Notes: generated from the letters alone by a model not told the origin. A stretch of 64,000 nucleotides of DNA from Puffinus mauretanicus (GCA_023333565.1 JAJKFH010003022.1:248001-312000); one strand, 5' to 3'; counted from the stretch's first letter, positions 25,001-37,643 are shown. Numbers and translations: made by a program.

Positions 25001-26497
25001 GGTGTCTGTCCTCAGTATAGCCCAGAGCTTTCCCCCCGGGGAGCAGCAGGTCTGGAGCCAGCGCTGCGGTCGGGGGGAACCGCGAGCAGGGCTGGGAGGG
25101 CGAGGTGTGCAGGGCTGAGCATCGCCTCGGAGAGCGCAGCCCTGCGCTTTGCATCGCCAACTGCTTCTGTAGGCAGGCAGGATGCCTTTGATCCCCTCCC
25201 CAGCCCTATCTCGCTGCCTTTAAAAACCAACTTTCATCACCCTGGGGTCTGGCAGGAGCAGGCTAAGTAAACTCTCCTCTCCCGCCCTAATTGCAGCCGT
25301 CAGACGACACTGGCAGGCACAAGCCGGGCAGGCAGCGTGCAGGGCAGGCGACAGGGCAGCGCTGCCCTCCCCACTCCCCACCAGCGCCGTAGGTGTGGGC
25401 TTGGCTTTGATGCCCCGTTAAGAGGAGGTGGCCCAGGGCCAGGCTGCCAGAGCTTGCCGAGAGGAGGCGAAGGAAGTGGAAAACAGGACCTGGGGAGGGA
25501 AGGCAGAGGGCGGAGGAGGTAAGAGGGGACTCTCCTTCCCTCCATCCTTCCTGCGGTGCAGGTCCAGCTGCTACAGCCCTTCCCGCATCTCCCTCTCCAG
25601 ATGTTGTGCAGCAAAAGGTATCCAAGTCCCTGTCTTCCTGCAGCAGCTTTGCTAAAACTCTCAGTGGGACTTTAGAAAACCCACTGAAAAACACCAGCAC
25701 TGCTCCAGCCTCCATTCCCAAAGCAAGTGTTCACCAGGGAAGCAGGGAGGTAGATCTCTGTTGTAAAAGGAAGTTCACAATTACAGTACAAGTCGTTACT
25801 GGAAAATAAAATTCCCTGGCATGTTGCAAATAAAATCTGAATTCCCCAGGCTGGGGTACAAGACAGCCCACAGCGTTCATTCCAGGACCCATTTGAAAGA
25901 GAAAATGAGACGATATTTATGATGGCGGAGACAGATAAAAGTTGGTAGGGGAAAAACTCCAGGAGGGCATTTCAAACAATGAATATTACATCCAAAACAG
26001 CACAAGATTCACTTGCAAAAAGAAGTCCCCAGTGAACATGCATTGCTGACAACTCCTGAAATTAAATCTCTGCATACACACACCCCCCCTGTAATCTGAG
26101 CAGCACTATTGCAAACAGCTCCAGAGAGCACGATCATGCTGCCTCTTCCTCCGCTCAGAGGAAACAGGGTTATTCAGACCCTGAGAACCTTTGAACAGCC
26201 CTTCTTTTTCACCCACGGGTGAGGCAGCCATTCTGCAGACAATAGCTATGTCCAAGGCATGGGGCTGCTTGCAACCAGCCGCTGCAGCACACCAGGGTCA
26301 GGGGCTCTGCCTTGATTCCAGTCCCGGGCTACCAAGACCCACGAACACATAGTCAGTCCTCTTCCCACCCAGCAACAGACGACCATTGAGGCTGATTCCT
26401 TATTGCACCCTGATCCCCACCCCAGATCAACCCCCAGCATTCCCTACGGGGGTTGCCCTAAGAGCAGAGCACAACCCACCCCTCCCAAGCGCTCCTG

Positions 26498-26565
26498 CCT
26501 GCCCGTACAGATGTGCCTGTCTGTACAGATGTGCCTGTCTGTACAGATGTGCCTGCCCGTGCAAA
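26498..26565. repeat. 18-base tandem repeat, about 3.7 copies
   Basis: Unit CCTGTCTGTACAGATGTG with copies at 26498-26515, 26516-26533 and 26534-26551, plus a diverged partial copy to 26565. Copies 2 and 3 are identical and copy 1 differs at two positions, so this is a young or homogenised minisatellite. The 18-base period is divisible by three, which keeps frames open across it. Confidence 0.9.
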
Positions 26566-29365
26566 CACATCACCTGCCCTTTCCTCCCAGCCTCCTCCAG
26601 AGCCACAACAAGCCGCAGGAGCTCCCTAACGGGCTGCAGAAGCATCTCGTGTCACCCCACAGCTGAGCAATCCACAGATTTGCCCCAACTTGGGCAGGAT
26701 TAGGCAGAGCTGCTGCCAGGCTGAGCCGCCCAGGGAGGACTGATTATTCCTGCCAGGAGCCAAGGCTCTGAAAAGAGACATTGTTTCAAGGATGATTTGC
26801 TGTTTCCCCCTCACGCACACAAGTCTGTAGCTCCAATCTGGCTTTTTTTTGCGAGGCGCCTGCCTACAGTCAGTGATAAGATCGAGGGAAGGGAAGAAGC
26901 GGGGGAAGCAAAAGACGGGCCGGTCAGCCGAACCCGGGATGCTCTGCAGAGGGGCTGAGCCCTGCCCGGGTGCTCAGCCTTGCCTGAGCCCAGCAGGCTG
27001 ATTTGAGAGCACCCCAGAGCAGTAGATGCTGTGCTCCCCTTCCAGGCCAAACCCTGGCTTCCAAATAGTCCCTGCTATTGCTCAGGAGCCACATGTGCAC
27101 AGCCATTGCTGGAGGGAACAGGTTGCAATACCTCGCTCCCCCTCCCCAGCCCATCCTGGCTCGGGGCTCGCTGGCAGCTGGGAAGAGGCAGTGTTGAAAT
27201 GGTGACCTCAGGCCCTGCAGGAGCTTAATTTTGGAAGGCGATGCACTCCGGGCAGCACGGGAAGCCCACACTGAGGACTGCCACGCTGACCTGGCCTCCT
27301 CGTGCACAGGCTCACTTCCCACAACCAAGCCCTTTGCCCGAGCCATGAGGAGCAGGACAGAAGGCAGCCTCCACCTCTTTCCAGCAAATAAACTGCTCAG
27401 TGGGGTGTGATCTGATTTCAGCATCCCAATGCCTCACCCCCAAACACAGTCCCTCAGGGCTGCTTAGCCACCAGCCTTCCCCAGGACAAGGTAATAGCTT
27501 AAAGCTGTTTTCACACACATGCTGCAGCTGCAGAGCTCCCTTCCTATTTCTCTTTGCCCTGTGAGATCCCCCACACCCCTTCCTCACAGCAGCACTTTCC
27601 TCCACTCCTCAGGACAGCCAGTCCCACCGAGGTGGACTTACCCTTATCCTTCTTCTGCTCCAAAGCCACCACTCTGGCTTGGCTTTGGTCACACCAAAGT
27701 ACTCTCAGAGAAGTGATGGGCAATCTCCTCTCCTGCCCTTACCCTTAACCTCCTGCCAGCCACTCCCCTCCCTTTTATCAGGCAGCAAACTCCCCACCTG
27801 CACCAGCCACCAGCACCATTTCCCTTAACCCTTTCTCTGCCAGCACGGCCCCTGCCCGGAGGCGATGCAGGCAGACCCACATCAGCATGGCGTACATCAA
27901 CCTGACTTTTAAACTTTGGGAACTCAAATAAAAATGGGCCTGAGAGATAAACCAGCCTCCCAGGTTTACTTTTAAATCTCAGAGGACATTTTGCAAAAAT
28001 CAACATTGCTTCCTGCTGCAGCGTTTCAGCTCTGTTATAAAAACAAAAGAAAACCCTGGTTTATGGGATGGCTTGCTACTGGGTACTGTCAATGGGTCAG
28101 AAGCATCTGCCAAACGTGCAGCCAACTAAAGAGGTTAGAGAGTGTCTTGAGGTCTCAGCAAAGCCTCCTGCAAAGGACTCGGTGCTGTCAAAGCACTGGG
28201 GAGGATTTGCATCTGCTGAGCAAGGAAGAGTGCCTGGGGCTGCGCTCCTGATACCCATCGGTCCCAGTGGTCCAGGTTGCTCAAGCTCCTGGGCACCAGG
28301 GTTCACCCCGCTCTGCCAGGAATGGAGCAGGAGCGCCGGGCGGAGGAGTCACGCTCGCGCCCTGTGCTACCTCCAAAACACTCACGGATGGTTTGGAGCA
28401 GGATGCCAGAACCACCCATCATACTTCACTTTTTTTCGTTCAGTCTTTGCTATAATCCTTTAATGAATTAAGTGGAGCAATTAAGCAAGATTTTTATTTT
28501 TTTTTAAAGTGAATGTGCATGAAAATAGAGATGGGTATTTTTGCCGTTCAGACACTTAATATGATAATTAATGCAAAGCCCCTCAGCTTTAGGGATTCTC
28601 CACACCTCTCACCCAGCCCTTTTTCTGTTTATCTTTCTGGCAGACTGCCTCTCATATTTATTCTAACGAAGGTCAACCCTTCCTCTTGCTCACGCTATGC
28701 CCGAACTGCATGAGACAGGGGGAGGAGGGAAGGGTGGAGACTCAAAGCTGCTTCAGAGCAAAAGCCCCAACCCAACATCAATGGTGGAAAGCCCTGTCAT
28801 AGCAGAAAATGGAGAAACCTCCTTTTGGGGGGAATTTAGAGGGCACCACAACCTCGGGGCAGAGTCAGCATTGTGAGCAAAACCCTGGCACCATGGGGCT
28901 GCTCTGCAGCCCTCTCAGGGCCATGTTGCCCGGTGCTACAAAGAAGAGACACCTGCTGCCTTCATCCAGTTGCCATGCATGGCCTCATTGCACACATCTT
29001 TCACATCTTCAAGGCAAAGCAGGAAAGCTGTGTTCAGAGGGGATGCTGAAGAGACACTGTATTTACTATCTAGTAATGTATCCAGCCGCCTTCTCAAATG
29101 GCCGAGTTGATCACTAATGCCCAGCTCACTGGGGAAGGATCTGCTGGACAGGGTGACAAGGCAAGCACCTTCGCCAACCCTGCCAAAACAGAGGGTTTGG
29201 CTCTGCAAAGGAGGCTGGGCAGGCTCACCTTCCCAAGGCAGCCCTTTGGTAGCCTGTATCTTCTGGCCCCACCAAACCTCCTAGTCCTCAGGCCCCTTCT
29301 CCATTCCTCTGCTCCCCCTCACCCACCTAATCCCTGTTTGGCTTAAAATACTTGTAAGTATAGCT

Positions 29366-29432
29366 GAACATCTCTGTGCCTCAGTTTCCCCACCAATGAA
29401 AAGGAGGTTAACAGAACCTCCTGCCTCCCTTG
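29366..29432 (+). mobile_element. MIR-like SINE fragment
   Basis: The phrase TCTCTGTGCCTCAGTTTCCC and the following bases match the well-known 3' half of the MIR family of tRNA-derived SINEs (the 'CTCAGTTTCC...' core). It is diverged and truncated, and the borders are approximate. Confidence 0.6.
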
Positions 29433-30708
29433 GAGGCACTGGGAGATGACAGACATCTGGGAGATATCATGGGCCGAGGTCAGCACCTGGAGGTGCCCTG
29501 CCCCTCCTGCTCTCATCACAAGTGTTTTACCAAGACGACGGTCAGCCCTACAGACGTCCTTATCCCCCGCCCCAGCAATGATGGGAAGGGGCCCAGGACT
29601 GACAAACACCAGCAGCACAAGTCCAAGGACAAACCTCTCAGACGTTTCTCCAAGTGCTTGGGCAAAATGTTTCAAAGACGGGCAAAGTCTTACCTGTAAC
29701 TCCATGGGCAGTTAGCAAATGTGGCTCGTTTGAAAGCAGGCAGTGGGTCACTGGTGAATCCCAAATGGACTGTCCCGACTGGGCTGGATGTATCCCTCAG
29801 CACTAGGATTTGCTGTTTGGGTAGGGGAAATCCCTCTGCAATCCGCATTTCTTTCACTTTTCACTTTTTTTTTTTTAAACTTCTTCCTGTTTTCATCAAA
29901 AAGCATTTCCTGACACAAAAAGGTTTTGGTAAATGTTCTCTGACTCATCAAACTGTCCAAACAGATCTTCTGCCTCCACAGGAACTGGACCATCCTGTTT
30001 GCGGGTGCAACAGCCGCCCCCAGCTGTGTGCCGAGGGCTGAGGAAAGCTGTTCCCATTGTGAAACACTCCCTGCCAGATGTGGGCAAACCCTCCCTCACA
30101 TCTGGACAGCAGTCAGCCATTTTTATTTTCTCTCTCAGTTGTTTGTTGCCTTGTCCCAGGGCAGGACAAGCCTTGGAGATGAAGCTTTTTACCCATTTCT
30201 GCAGAGCAGACCACCAGCTTTTTGCCTGTAGGACCGTGGTTTTGTAAACCCAGAAGGAAGTAATAATAATCCCAGAAAAGTAGCTTCATTGTTGGGAGAG
30301 AATTTTGTCTCCTCTCCTTTGATATCCTGTGAGAAATCGATGGGATTTTGGACAGTGGATTTTTTCAGTAGTACAAATTCACAGAGATTTGGGCTGCTGG
30401 TATTGTGTCCGTTGGTGGCCCCTGCCCTTCACAACATGTCTGAGACCCTACATTTCTCCATACCAACACACAAAGAGTGTTGCATAGGTTGCAAAGCCTG
30501 CAGTGATCATGGCCAAACATAACAGTCAATAAAGCTGATGACCCTTGCTTGATTGTCCAGTTCAGCCAAAGCTAACACTTTTCCCCTTGGGCTGCTGTGC
30601 AAGATGCTTCAGAAATGAGGGAAATTGCTCCCACAACGTCCCTGGGAAATCTCAGGGACACGCCATCCATCAATACTTTGCAGTCTGAGACAACAGCAAC
30701 ATCTCCTG
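29433..30708. other. Intergenic, no gene recognised
   Basis: Contains open frames on both strands at 29.4-29.7 kb, a Lys/Arg-rich + frame and a complementary minus frame. Neither has recognisable domains. A T-rich run lies near 29870. No feature can be supported. Confidence 0.55.
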
Positions 30709-30987
30709 CTACACTGGTACAAGCCCAGACACTGTGCTCTGGCTTCCTGTAAACAAGAGCTGTTTAGCTCTAAATTCTTCTTTTGGCTCAGGCTCCCCTG
30801 GTTCAGTGAGGATGGTATCGAGATAATCATCACGGGGATTGTATTCCTGGTAGAAGGCTCCGTTGCACAATGGCACCTCTTTACAATCCCTTGGAGCAAG
30901 GAAGTTCCAGACTGGCTTCTCTGCCGGGCATGACTGGGCGTCAGGTCTCAGCACCAAGACGATGGAGAAGTGGTAGACAGTGAGGAT
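30709..30987 (-). other. Unassigned minus-strand exon-like reading frame (possible terminal exon of an antisense gene or a relic)
   Basis: Read on the minus strand, a strong acceptor (long CT-rich tract ending CAG, minus strand 30990-30988) is followed at once by 92 open codons and a TAG at 30711-30709. Many codons end in C or G, and the predicted peptide has protein-like composition: a hydrophobic start (ILTVYHFSIVLVLRPD), a Cys-containing middle (NFLAPRDCKEVPLCNGAFYQ) and an acidic Pro/Glu-rich tail (TILTEPGEPEPKEEF). I do not recognise the family. No good internal donor and no close downstream poly(A) signal were seen. It could be a last exon of an undescribed gene lying between SPARC and FAT2, a decayed pseudogene, or a lucky ORF. 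Confidence 0.3.
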
Positions 30988-32769
30988 CTGAAAGGGGAGC
31001 AGGAAAATCTGGGGTTCAGGCAACTGGTCAATAGAGAAACATTTACAGACTGCTATGCAAAGGAGAAGAGGGTACAAAGGGTCTGGGCTGGAGTAGAACA
31101 GAATTTTTTTTCCCAAAGCAAGACAAAGCAGGAGAGGAGTGGTCTTTCTTAGCGAAAAGAGTTGGTGGTCCAGGATTTTTCAGGCCAGACCAGAACAAAC
31201 ACAAGTTATTTCCCTACTTGCAAATTAACCTCCACTTTGAAAGCGTTTCTGCTTGAGCCAGGCAAAATGGAGACCTGTGAGTGAAGCAAGAGAGCGGGCA
31301 GTCCCCTGCCCTGCCCATGCCTGATCTCCCAGTGCCTGTGCAATCCCCAACATGCGATCCAGTACACTGGACTAGAAGTTAAACATCCAGACTAAGCCAG
31401 TTGTGTGGGGCCAGTGAGGGGAGAGAGGCATCTTCTGGGAACAGCTCATTCCCCCTGGACAGGCATCTGAACTTATGGGGTTGTAACTTAACCTCTCGTC
31501 CCTGCTCTACCCTTCAGATAAATTAACTCACTGTCCTCTTTCCCCACCCCCCACTAACGACCCAACCATTTCCCATGGTCTCTCCTCCACCCTTCTTCAC
31601 TGCCAGCCCCACCAACCTCTTTCTTCTGCACAAACACAAAGCTGAAGCTTGGTTTCTCAGCAAGGATGATGGAAAGCCATGACTGCGTTTATCCATCCAC
31701 CACAGCCCCAGCTCCTTCCTGAGCCACAGGGCCACAAGGAGGGACTTGCTGGGGCCCTGCCTTGGCTGGAAGCCACCATGCCTTGCAGTGCATGGTGGGG
31801 AAAAGGGGCTCCAGTGCAGTAACTTCAGAAAGACTTACGGTGGCCTGATGAACGATAGCATGACCCAGTGAAGTCCTGTGAAGAGCACTAGCTCCTTAAC
31901 TAATTAAGCTAGGAGGGTTAAGGAGTCTGTGACACAAGAGGCACTGGCTGTGTAGGCACACTGGCAATGTAAGGCCAGCGATACTCCCTCAGAAACCGAG
32001 AGAGAAACCTCCTGCCAGACCTGGAAGTGAGAGGCTGTTCCCTGGGCATGCCGGCAAGGACTTCACCTCATCCCCCAGCACGCTCTGATGAAATCACCCG
32101 CTCAGGTCTGGTGGGCGGTTTTGCTTGAGGTCACTTCCCCGTGCCTCGCAGGGACGTGGTGGCTCCTCTCCGTGCTCTGCCCCTACGGCCGCCCTGCAGA
32201 GACTGCAGTCACACGCCGCTCCGGATTCAGTCACCGCCACCCCAGCCAACGATGAGATCAGCCATCCGGCACGCGGTGGAGACCGATTGGCTTGAGATGA
32301 GCTAATGCCTGCTCTGCACAGACGGACGGAGGGGGAGGAGGAGGCACGTTGACTCGCTAGCTCATCCCATGACGAGAACCGTGGTCCAGCCCGTGCCCTC
32401 CCAGGAGGAGAGTGCGCAGATCCCGCCTCCCGATGGGGCTCCACTCGGCACAGACGATGGAAGCGGGGCCATGGCACACCTCGGTACTCTCTGCCGGCAG
32501 GTCTTCGTTGTCCTCCCTGCAACACCAAACCTTCTCTTGCACAGCATCTCACCCCATCCCATCAGGGTCCCATCTGTCTGTAGAGCGATGACATCCCCTC
32601 TGCGGGCTGGCATCCCAGCCTTCTGTTGCGCTGGGCTTCTGACTCTGTCCTGGTGCCAGATGGCTTCAGAGGCAGATGACTTCATCTCTTTTAAAGGGGC
32701 AAGGGATCTGTCAGCAGTGCCCTGTAGGAATCAGTGTGCATCATCCTCGGTGGGGAAGCCAAGGAGGGG
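30988..32769. other. Intergenic, no gene recognised
   Basis: If the exon-like frame at 30.7-31.0 kb is real, this would be its upstream intron. A moderately CpG-rich patch lies at about 32.1-32.4 kb, weaker than the island at 10 kb. Open frames over that patch exist in several phases and look compositional. Confidence 0.5.
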
Positions 32770-32885
32770 AGCATGGTACAGCAGTGGTTATGACCCCGCA
32801 AAGGGCCTGAAGAGACTTGGATTCCAGTCCAACACTGCCAACAACCTCGTGTCCTTCACTCTTGTGTTCGATCTGTCCCACGCAA
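32770..32885 (+). mobile_element. Probable diverged MIR-type SINE
   Basis: The order of phrases (GCAGTGGTTATG, then GACTTGGATTCCAGTCC, then CACTGCCAACAACC) follows the tRNA-derived 5' half of MIR elements, including the B-box-like stretch. Substitutions are many, so this is an old copy and the family call is tentative. Confidence 0.4.
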
Positions 32886-35093
32886 TAGCCTTGTGCAACA
32901 TCATATAGAGTGGGGGGCCCGATTCCAGCATGAGCTCTGTGCTGGTGCCCTCCTGTGCGTGTAAGGACAGGGACTACCCAGTATTCAGCCTCAGAAGCCA
33001 AAGATGTCTTAGTGGAGCCTGCACTGGATGCTGGGGAGACCAGAAGGAGTGGTTTGCCTTGCAAGCCTCTATCCCCAAAACTAAGTATGATGGGTGGCCT
33101 GACTCAGACCCACCCGTCAACAGATTCCTCTTGGACCTCAGGCCAGGATAACCTGGAGCTGCTCTAAGGAAATCGCAGTTCAATTTTGTATTTGGTAAAA
33201 ATGGTGAGTCTCAGAGTGAGAATCAGGTTTGCACACAGAGATGCAGTTCAGGGCCTTTGGTCACCACTCAGAGAGTCCACTGCAAAGGGAGAGATGGATC
33301 CACCCTGTGCCCCTTGGGAGGCTTCAAGAAGATGAGAGAGGTGCAACCTGCCTGCCTCTCTCTGTGACAGCACCCACCTCGCTCCCCTGCGTGTTCTGCC
33401 CAGCTGGGAGCTGCACAGTGGTTTGCAGCTCCACAGGAACAATCCTGACTCATCAGAGCAGCTTCATGGAGGGTTATTATCAGCGCTGGTCAAGGAGGTT
33501 GCAGCGCACACGCAAGCACAGGGAGCCGATTCCTGCACAGGGCTGGATCCTCCCCTCCCCCAGCGCACACGCTCCCGCTTGTTGGGGAAAATGCTGCTGT
33601 TGTTCCAGGCAGATAATCGCCCCTTCCCTTGCAAGTCCCTGCACGCTCCCGTGCAAACATACCCACAGAGCATTTCAGCACAGCAGATGCTGAGGCTCAA
33701 AGGCCAGACCCACAGACCGGCTCTCCTTTTTGCAAAGGGAAAACAAAAGTTGTTTGTCCCTGAGGGAGGTAACTCTCCGTCTGCCTCGGCTCTGCCTCAC
33801 CGGTGAGTGGACATTTGCTGCAGATTTGGAGGTGGCCTGATAAATCAGGTCAGGCACCGTGGGAGAGCCATGGGAGCTGGGGCCGCTTGGGAAGTGCTCA
33901 CCACGAGGCTGGCTGCCCACCCTCACCACAGCTGGAGCATTTCAGTCCCTAGCTGGGCCAGCTCGCTTAAAGGGATGATAAATGGGGTTGCACCGTCATG
34001 TCTGTTTCTGAGGGCAGGAGGGTTTGGGGAAACACCCCAGTGCCACATCTCAACAGCTCCAGATCCATGGAGGCAATGCTCCGGCGGGGCCAGCTGCAAG
34101 TGTTGGCCAGGAAGGGCACATGTTTCGGAGGATGAGCTGGAAGATGGGCCTGCAGGCACGTGTTCAGGAGGCAGGCAGATCTGGTCCCCAGGGCAGTGAG
34201 TAGGTATAGCCATTGGCAGTGGGGCCCCTATAAGTGTTTCTTGTCGGTCCAGAGAGGCCCGTGGTGATTTCCCTACCCTAGCCTGAACATGCTGCTTCTC
34301 TGCAAAACTCTGCGTGCAGCTAACCCACAGCAGAACGTCTTGGCTTTATCAAATGGAGATCTTGGGCGGAACCAGGAAATGAAATCTCTCCCTGTGATTA
34401 GAAAGAAAGGAGCGTCCTTGCCAGCCAAGTGATGGAGCTCTGACATTCCCCGCGCCCTGGAAAAGGGCCCGTTGCATCCGACGGGGTGAGATCCCGGCAG
34501 TGGGACGTTGTAGCATGAAATGTTGACACCAGCTTATGGAGCTTTTGTTGGCTTGTTTGATTGACTGTCTGAGCGGTGTGAAGCAGCACTCAGGGCAAAG
34601 CCAGGCATCATGCGTGGCTCCATCTTCCTTCTTTCTTTCCTCCTGGTGCAGCTCCCCCAGCCAGGCCAATCCTCTCTGCTTGCAACCACAGGCAATTCTG
34701 CAACCCACCCCTTTCTTGGGACAAACACGACACTTTTCTTCCCAACCCAGCCTGACTTCAGGTTGAGCAGGAGAACTGAGAAGGCAGAGGCAGGCAGTTT
34801 TCACCAGTCACAGGCTCTCACCCACCACTGATAGAGAATTAACAGCTGGACCTCAGGAGAAGTTCTCCTGTGCTTCTTTTCCTTCCTGGATCATTGGGAT
34901 AGTAACCTATCCAAATGGGCGCTAAGAGCCCATGTTTGCCTTTGTATGGAGGGCAAGAGTCCATCTTAGTGTCCCAGCCAACTACAATCTGAGGATTTTG
35001 GGGTCTTCTCTCCATGGCTAGAGTGCTGCTCACCCCAATGCCATGATTTAATTAGGAAAGGCAATATTTCTTATTAAACCATCTGGTACATTT
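32886..35093. other. Intergenic, no gene recognised
   Basis: Ordinary sequence with chance ORFs on both strands. A short palindrome (CCTGAT, AA, ATCAGG) lies at 33836-33849. Nothing else can be supported. Confidence 0.55.
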
Positions 35094-35169
35094 GGAAAAA
35101 TAGACAGGCTTTTGGACAATCAAGTTCTCCTTCTGTCAGGTCCCCAAAAAGCCTGTCTATTTTTTTTCC
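35094..35169. repeat. Near-perfect inverted repeat, arms about 22-26 bases
   Basis: The left arm (35094-35115, containing AAATAGACAGGCTTTTGG) and the right arm (35144-35169, containing CCAAAAAGCCTGTCTATTT) are reverse complements. They differ only by one extra A and three extra T bases in homopolymer runs, and enclose a loop of about 28 bases. As RNA this would fold into a hairpin of about 20 pairs, the size range of a microRNA precursor or a small palindromic transposon remnant. No target-site duplication was identified. Confidence 0.75.
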
Positions 35170-37354
35170 AACTACACCTGTTCGGCTAAGATGATGTTTC
35201 TCTGCTCCATAGCCAGGGAGCAAGGTCTTCTCTGAGAACTGAAAATAAGTCCCCTGCAGTCCCTGTGCCAACAAGACTGGTACCATGCTCTGCCACTGCT
35301 GTGGAAAGGAAGACCCAGTGTCGCCATTCTGCTGGCAATGGGATGGAGTTGTCAGCGGTTTTTGCACTCGCTGGGCATTTGTACGTGTTTCGTAAGGGGG
35401 TCAGGTAATAACCACCCCTAGCTTATGTCCAACCTTTCTGCAGGGTCTGCCTGATACATGGCTCTTCCATGAGCACCAGCTTCCTCAAACAGCGTTTCAT
35501 CAGCAAAGCACAGCAATCAAAAGGGACTGAAAGAGGTCCTCTGTGAGGACCATGAAGAAGTGCAAAAAGGAGACCTGTCTTGTGGGTGACGTGGTAGTCT
35601 CTTGCCTTGCTGAAGATCAGCACTGCTAGCCTTACTAGTCGAGAGTTCACGCCTTGCTACACTAGATGAGACCAAGTCCCCAAGTCCAATGTCTCCAGGG
35701 TTACCTGCTGCTCCAGATGCAGGCAAAAGGAGCAAGGCACCTGGCCAGTTGTGAAAGGCTCCAAACACAGGGAAATGCTGGTTCTTGCAGCAATCAGCTG
35801 ATGCCCTGAAGCGAGAGGTTTGCTCACTTGTACCTTGGTATGTCTAAATATAATACAAGTATTGTTCTGAGCTCTGCCTCAGCCCCATTGAAATCCAGCC
35901 ACCAATACCTGATTTTCTCGCCTTCCATGACTGCGAGAGACGCAGCTGCGTGAAGGAACTTTTCCTTTCATTCCTCCCAAATGCGCCTCCCATTGCCATT
36001 ACTGACTGATCACCTGGCCTCCTCCCATGAGACATCTTAAAGAAGAGGAGCTGATTTGCAATTCCAAGATACTATTACTTCTACTATCACTTTCATATTC
36101 TTCAAAACTTCCCTGCAAGCTCCCCTACAAGCCATCTGACTAAACCAGCTGGAAAAATGGACAAGCTGTACATGTAAATCCAACTGGATTTATGCCCTCT
36201 TCTCATTCAGTTCAAACTATTTCTGAAAGGCCATGATGAGCTTGAAATCAAAGTCATTTTCGAAGTGGAGTTAAGATTCTGTGAGAAGAGCATCCAACAT
36301 TTGTAGCACAAAAGCTAGCAGATCAGTTCCCAACCCAGCACTGTCCCGGGGTGACCCCAGGGAGATGATTCAGTCTCACCATGCCATGCAAATTTCCTTT
36401 CTCATTCTTGCTACAAACTGTTCACTAGATTTAATCTAAAATGCTGAATAATTTTGATTCCATCAAAACTGCATTTTCCGGTAAATTTACCAGATTGCTC
36501 CCACTCACCTCCACTGACAACCCCAAATAGTCCAATATATCACAGGCCAACCTCTTCACATCTTTTTGGTTTTGCACCGTGAAATCACATGGATTTTCCC
36601 ATGGATTGGTGTCCTGTGATTTAATTTGACAGTGTCTAGTTTGAGACAAGTTTCAGTCATAGCTGTATGTGTGGCTGGAGGATTCATAACCTGCTGTCTT
36701 GGGGGATTTGCTGGTGATCAGTAAGGTGCAAGTTTGCACCAACCACTCCTCCTCAAACAGGATGCTAATGGAGTCTGTCTCCCTCCTCTACCCACTCCTC
36801 TGCTCACTTCCATCATTGTCCCCTGCATAGAGTCTCAAAAAGAGCAGTTAGGCACCTATTCAGACAGTTTAAAGTTAAAATTTTCCAGTTTTCATATTCT
36901 TTACTTATTTGTGTTTTCCTAAAACTGTACAGAAAGCTTCCTGGTCATTTCCTCTGCAAAAACGCACCACAGGGAAGAAAAACTTCATCTAAAGCTGAAC
37001 GTTGATTTCCTACGTTGAGACCTACCCCTGTAGCTGTTCAAACCCCATTGCAATCTAAAGGGGGTAGGTTAGTATGAGGGTTGGGGGGAAAAGGAGGAGG
37101 GGAGGGTGAAGGGGACTGGGACAGAGAGGACTGAAGCTACCCACAGACTGCCCATGCTCTAGCCAACGTGACATGGAACACCCACAGAAGGGTCTGTGTC
37201 CCTTCCCCTCGGTCCAGCCCTGAACAACACCCCCAGAATCGGGATGCTCTTTCTTTGCCAAGAAAAATCCCCCAAAGCTCCGGTACAATGTTTGGTCTCC
37301 CTGTGCTGCCATCTCTCCTTGCTGCTTCCATCTCTTTTCTCTGCCTGCTGCCTT
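35170..37354. other. Intergenic, no gene recognised
   Basis: Contains minus-strand open frames at 35170-35770 in two phases with fairly protein-like composition but no recognisable family. A decayed coding relic is possible. AT-richer sequence follows at 36.0-37.0 kb. Nothing can be assigned. Confidence 0.5.
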
Positions 37355-37420
37355 TTCAGGACAGGGACCACCTTTTCATCCTCTGCCTGTACAGCGCCGA
37401 GCACCCTGGGGCTTATTGGC
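37355..37420 (+). mobile_element. Possible tail of an ancient LINE (L2/CR1 group)
   Basis: The phrase CAGGGACCACC, then TGTACAGCGCCGAGCACC and a G-rich end, resembles a 3' tail common in amniote genomes (GGGCAGGGAC...TGTACAGCGCCTAGCACA). Family assignment is from memory of the motif only and borders are approximate. Confidence 0.35.
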
Positions 37421-37625
37421 GGCAGCTGGGGTTTCTGGGGGCTCCCCCAACACAAACAACAACAACCTTCAAAGTGCCTCTCCGCACGCAGCTGCTCTGA
37501 GGGCAGATTCAGGTTTCCCCCACCCCCTTCTCCCCATCCCTCCTTGCAACACCCACCTGGCAGCTAGTTAAAAACAATCTTTGGGTTTTTCAGGTGTGTT
37601 GGAGGGATTTACCTGACATATTCCA

Positions 37626-37643
37626 CCCCCCCCCACCCCCCCC
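37626..37643 (+). repeat. C-rich homopolymer tract
   Basis: Nine C bases, one A, then eight C bases (minus strand G9 and G8). A simple repeat able to form unusual DNA structure. Confidence 0.9.

Larger units (their letters stand above)
14989..29365. other. Long intergenic stretch, no gene recognised
   Basis: About 14 kb without a gene I can support. It holds short chance ORFs on both strands, a perfect palindrome at 19009-19028, an 18-base tandem repeat at 26498-26565 and short A/T-rich runs (for example 24591-24625). The minus-strand frame at 15256-15471, next to the exon-like segment at 14.8 kb, is also unassigned. Confidence 0.55.
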
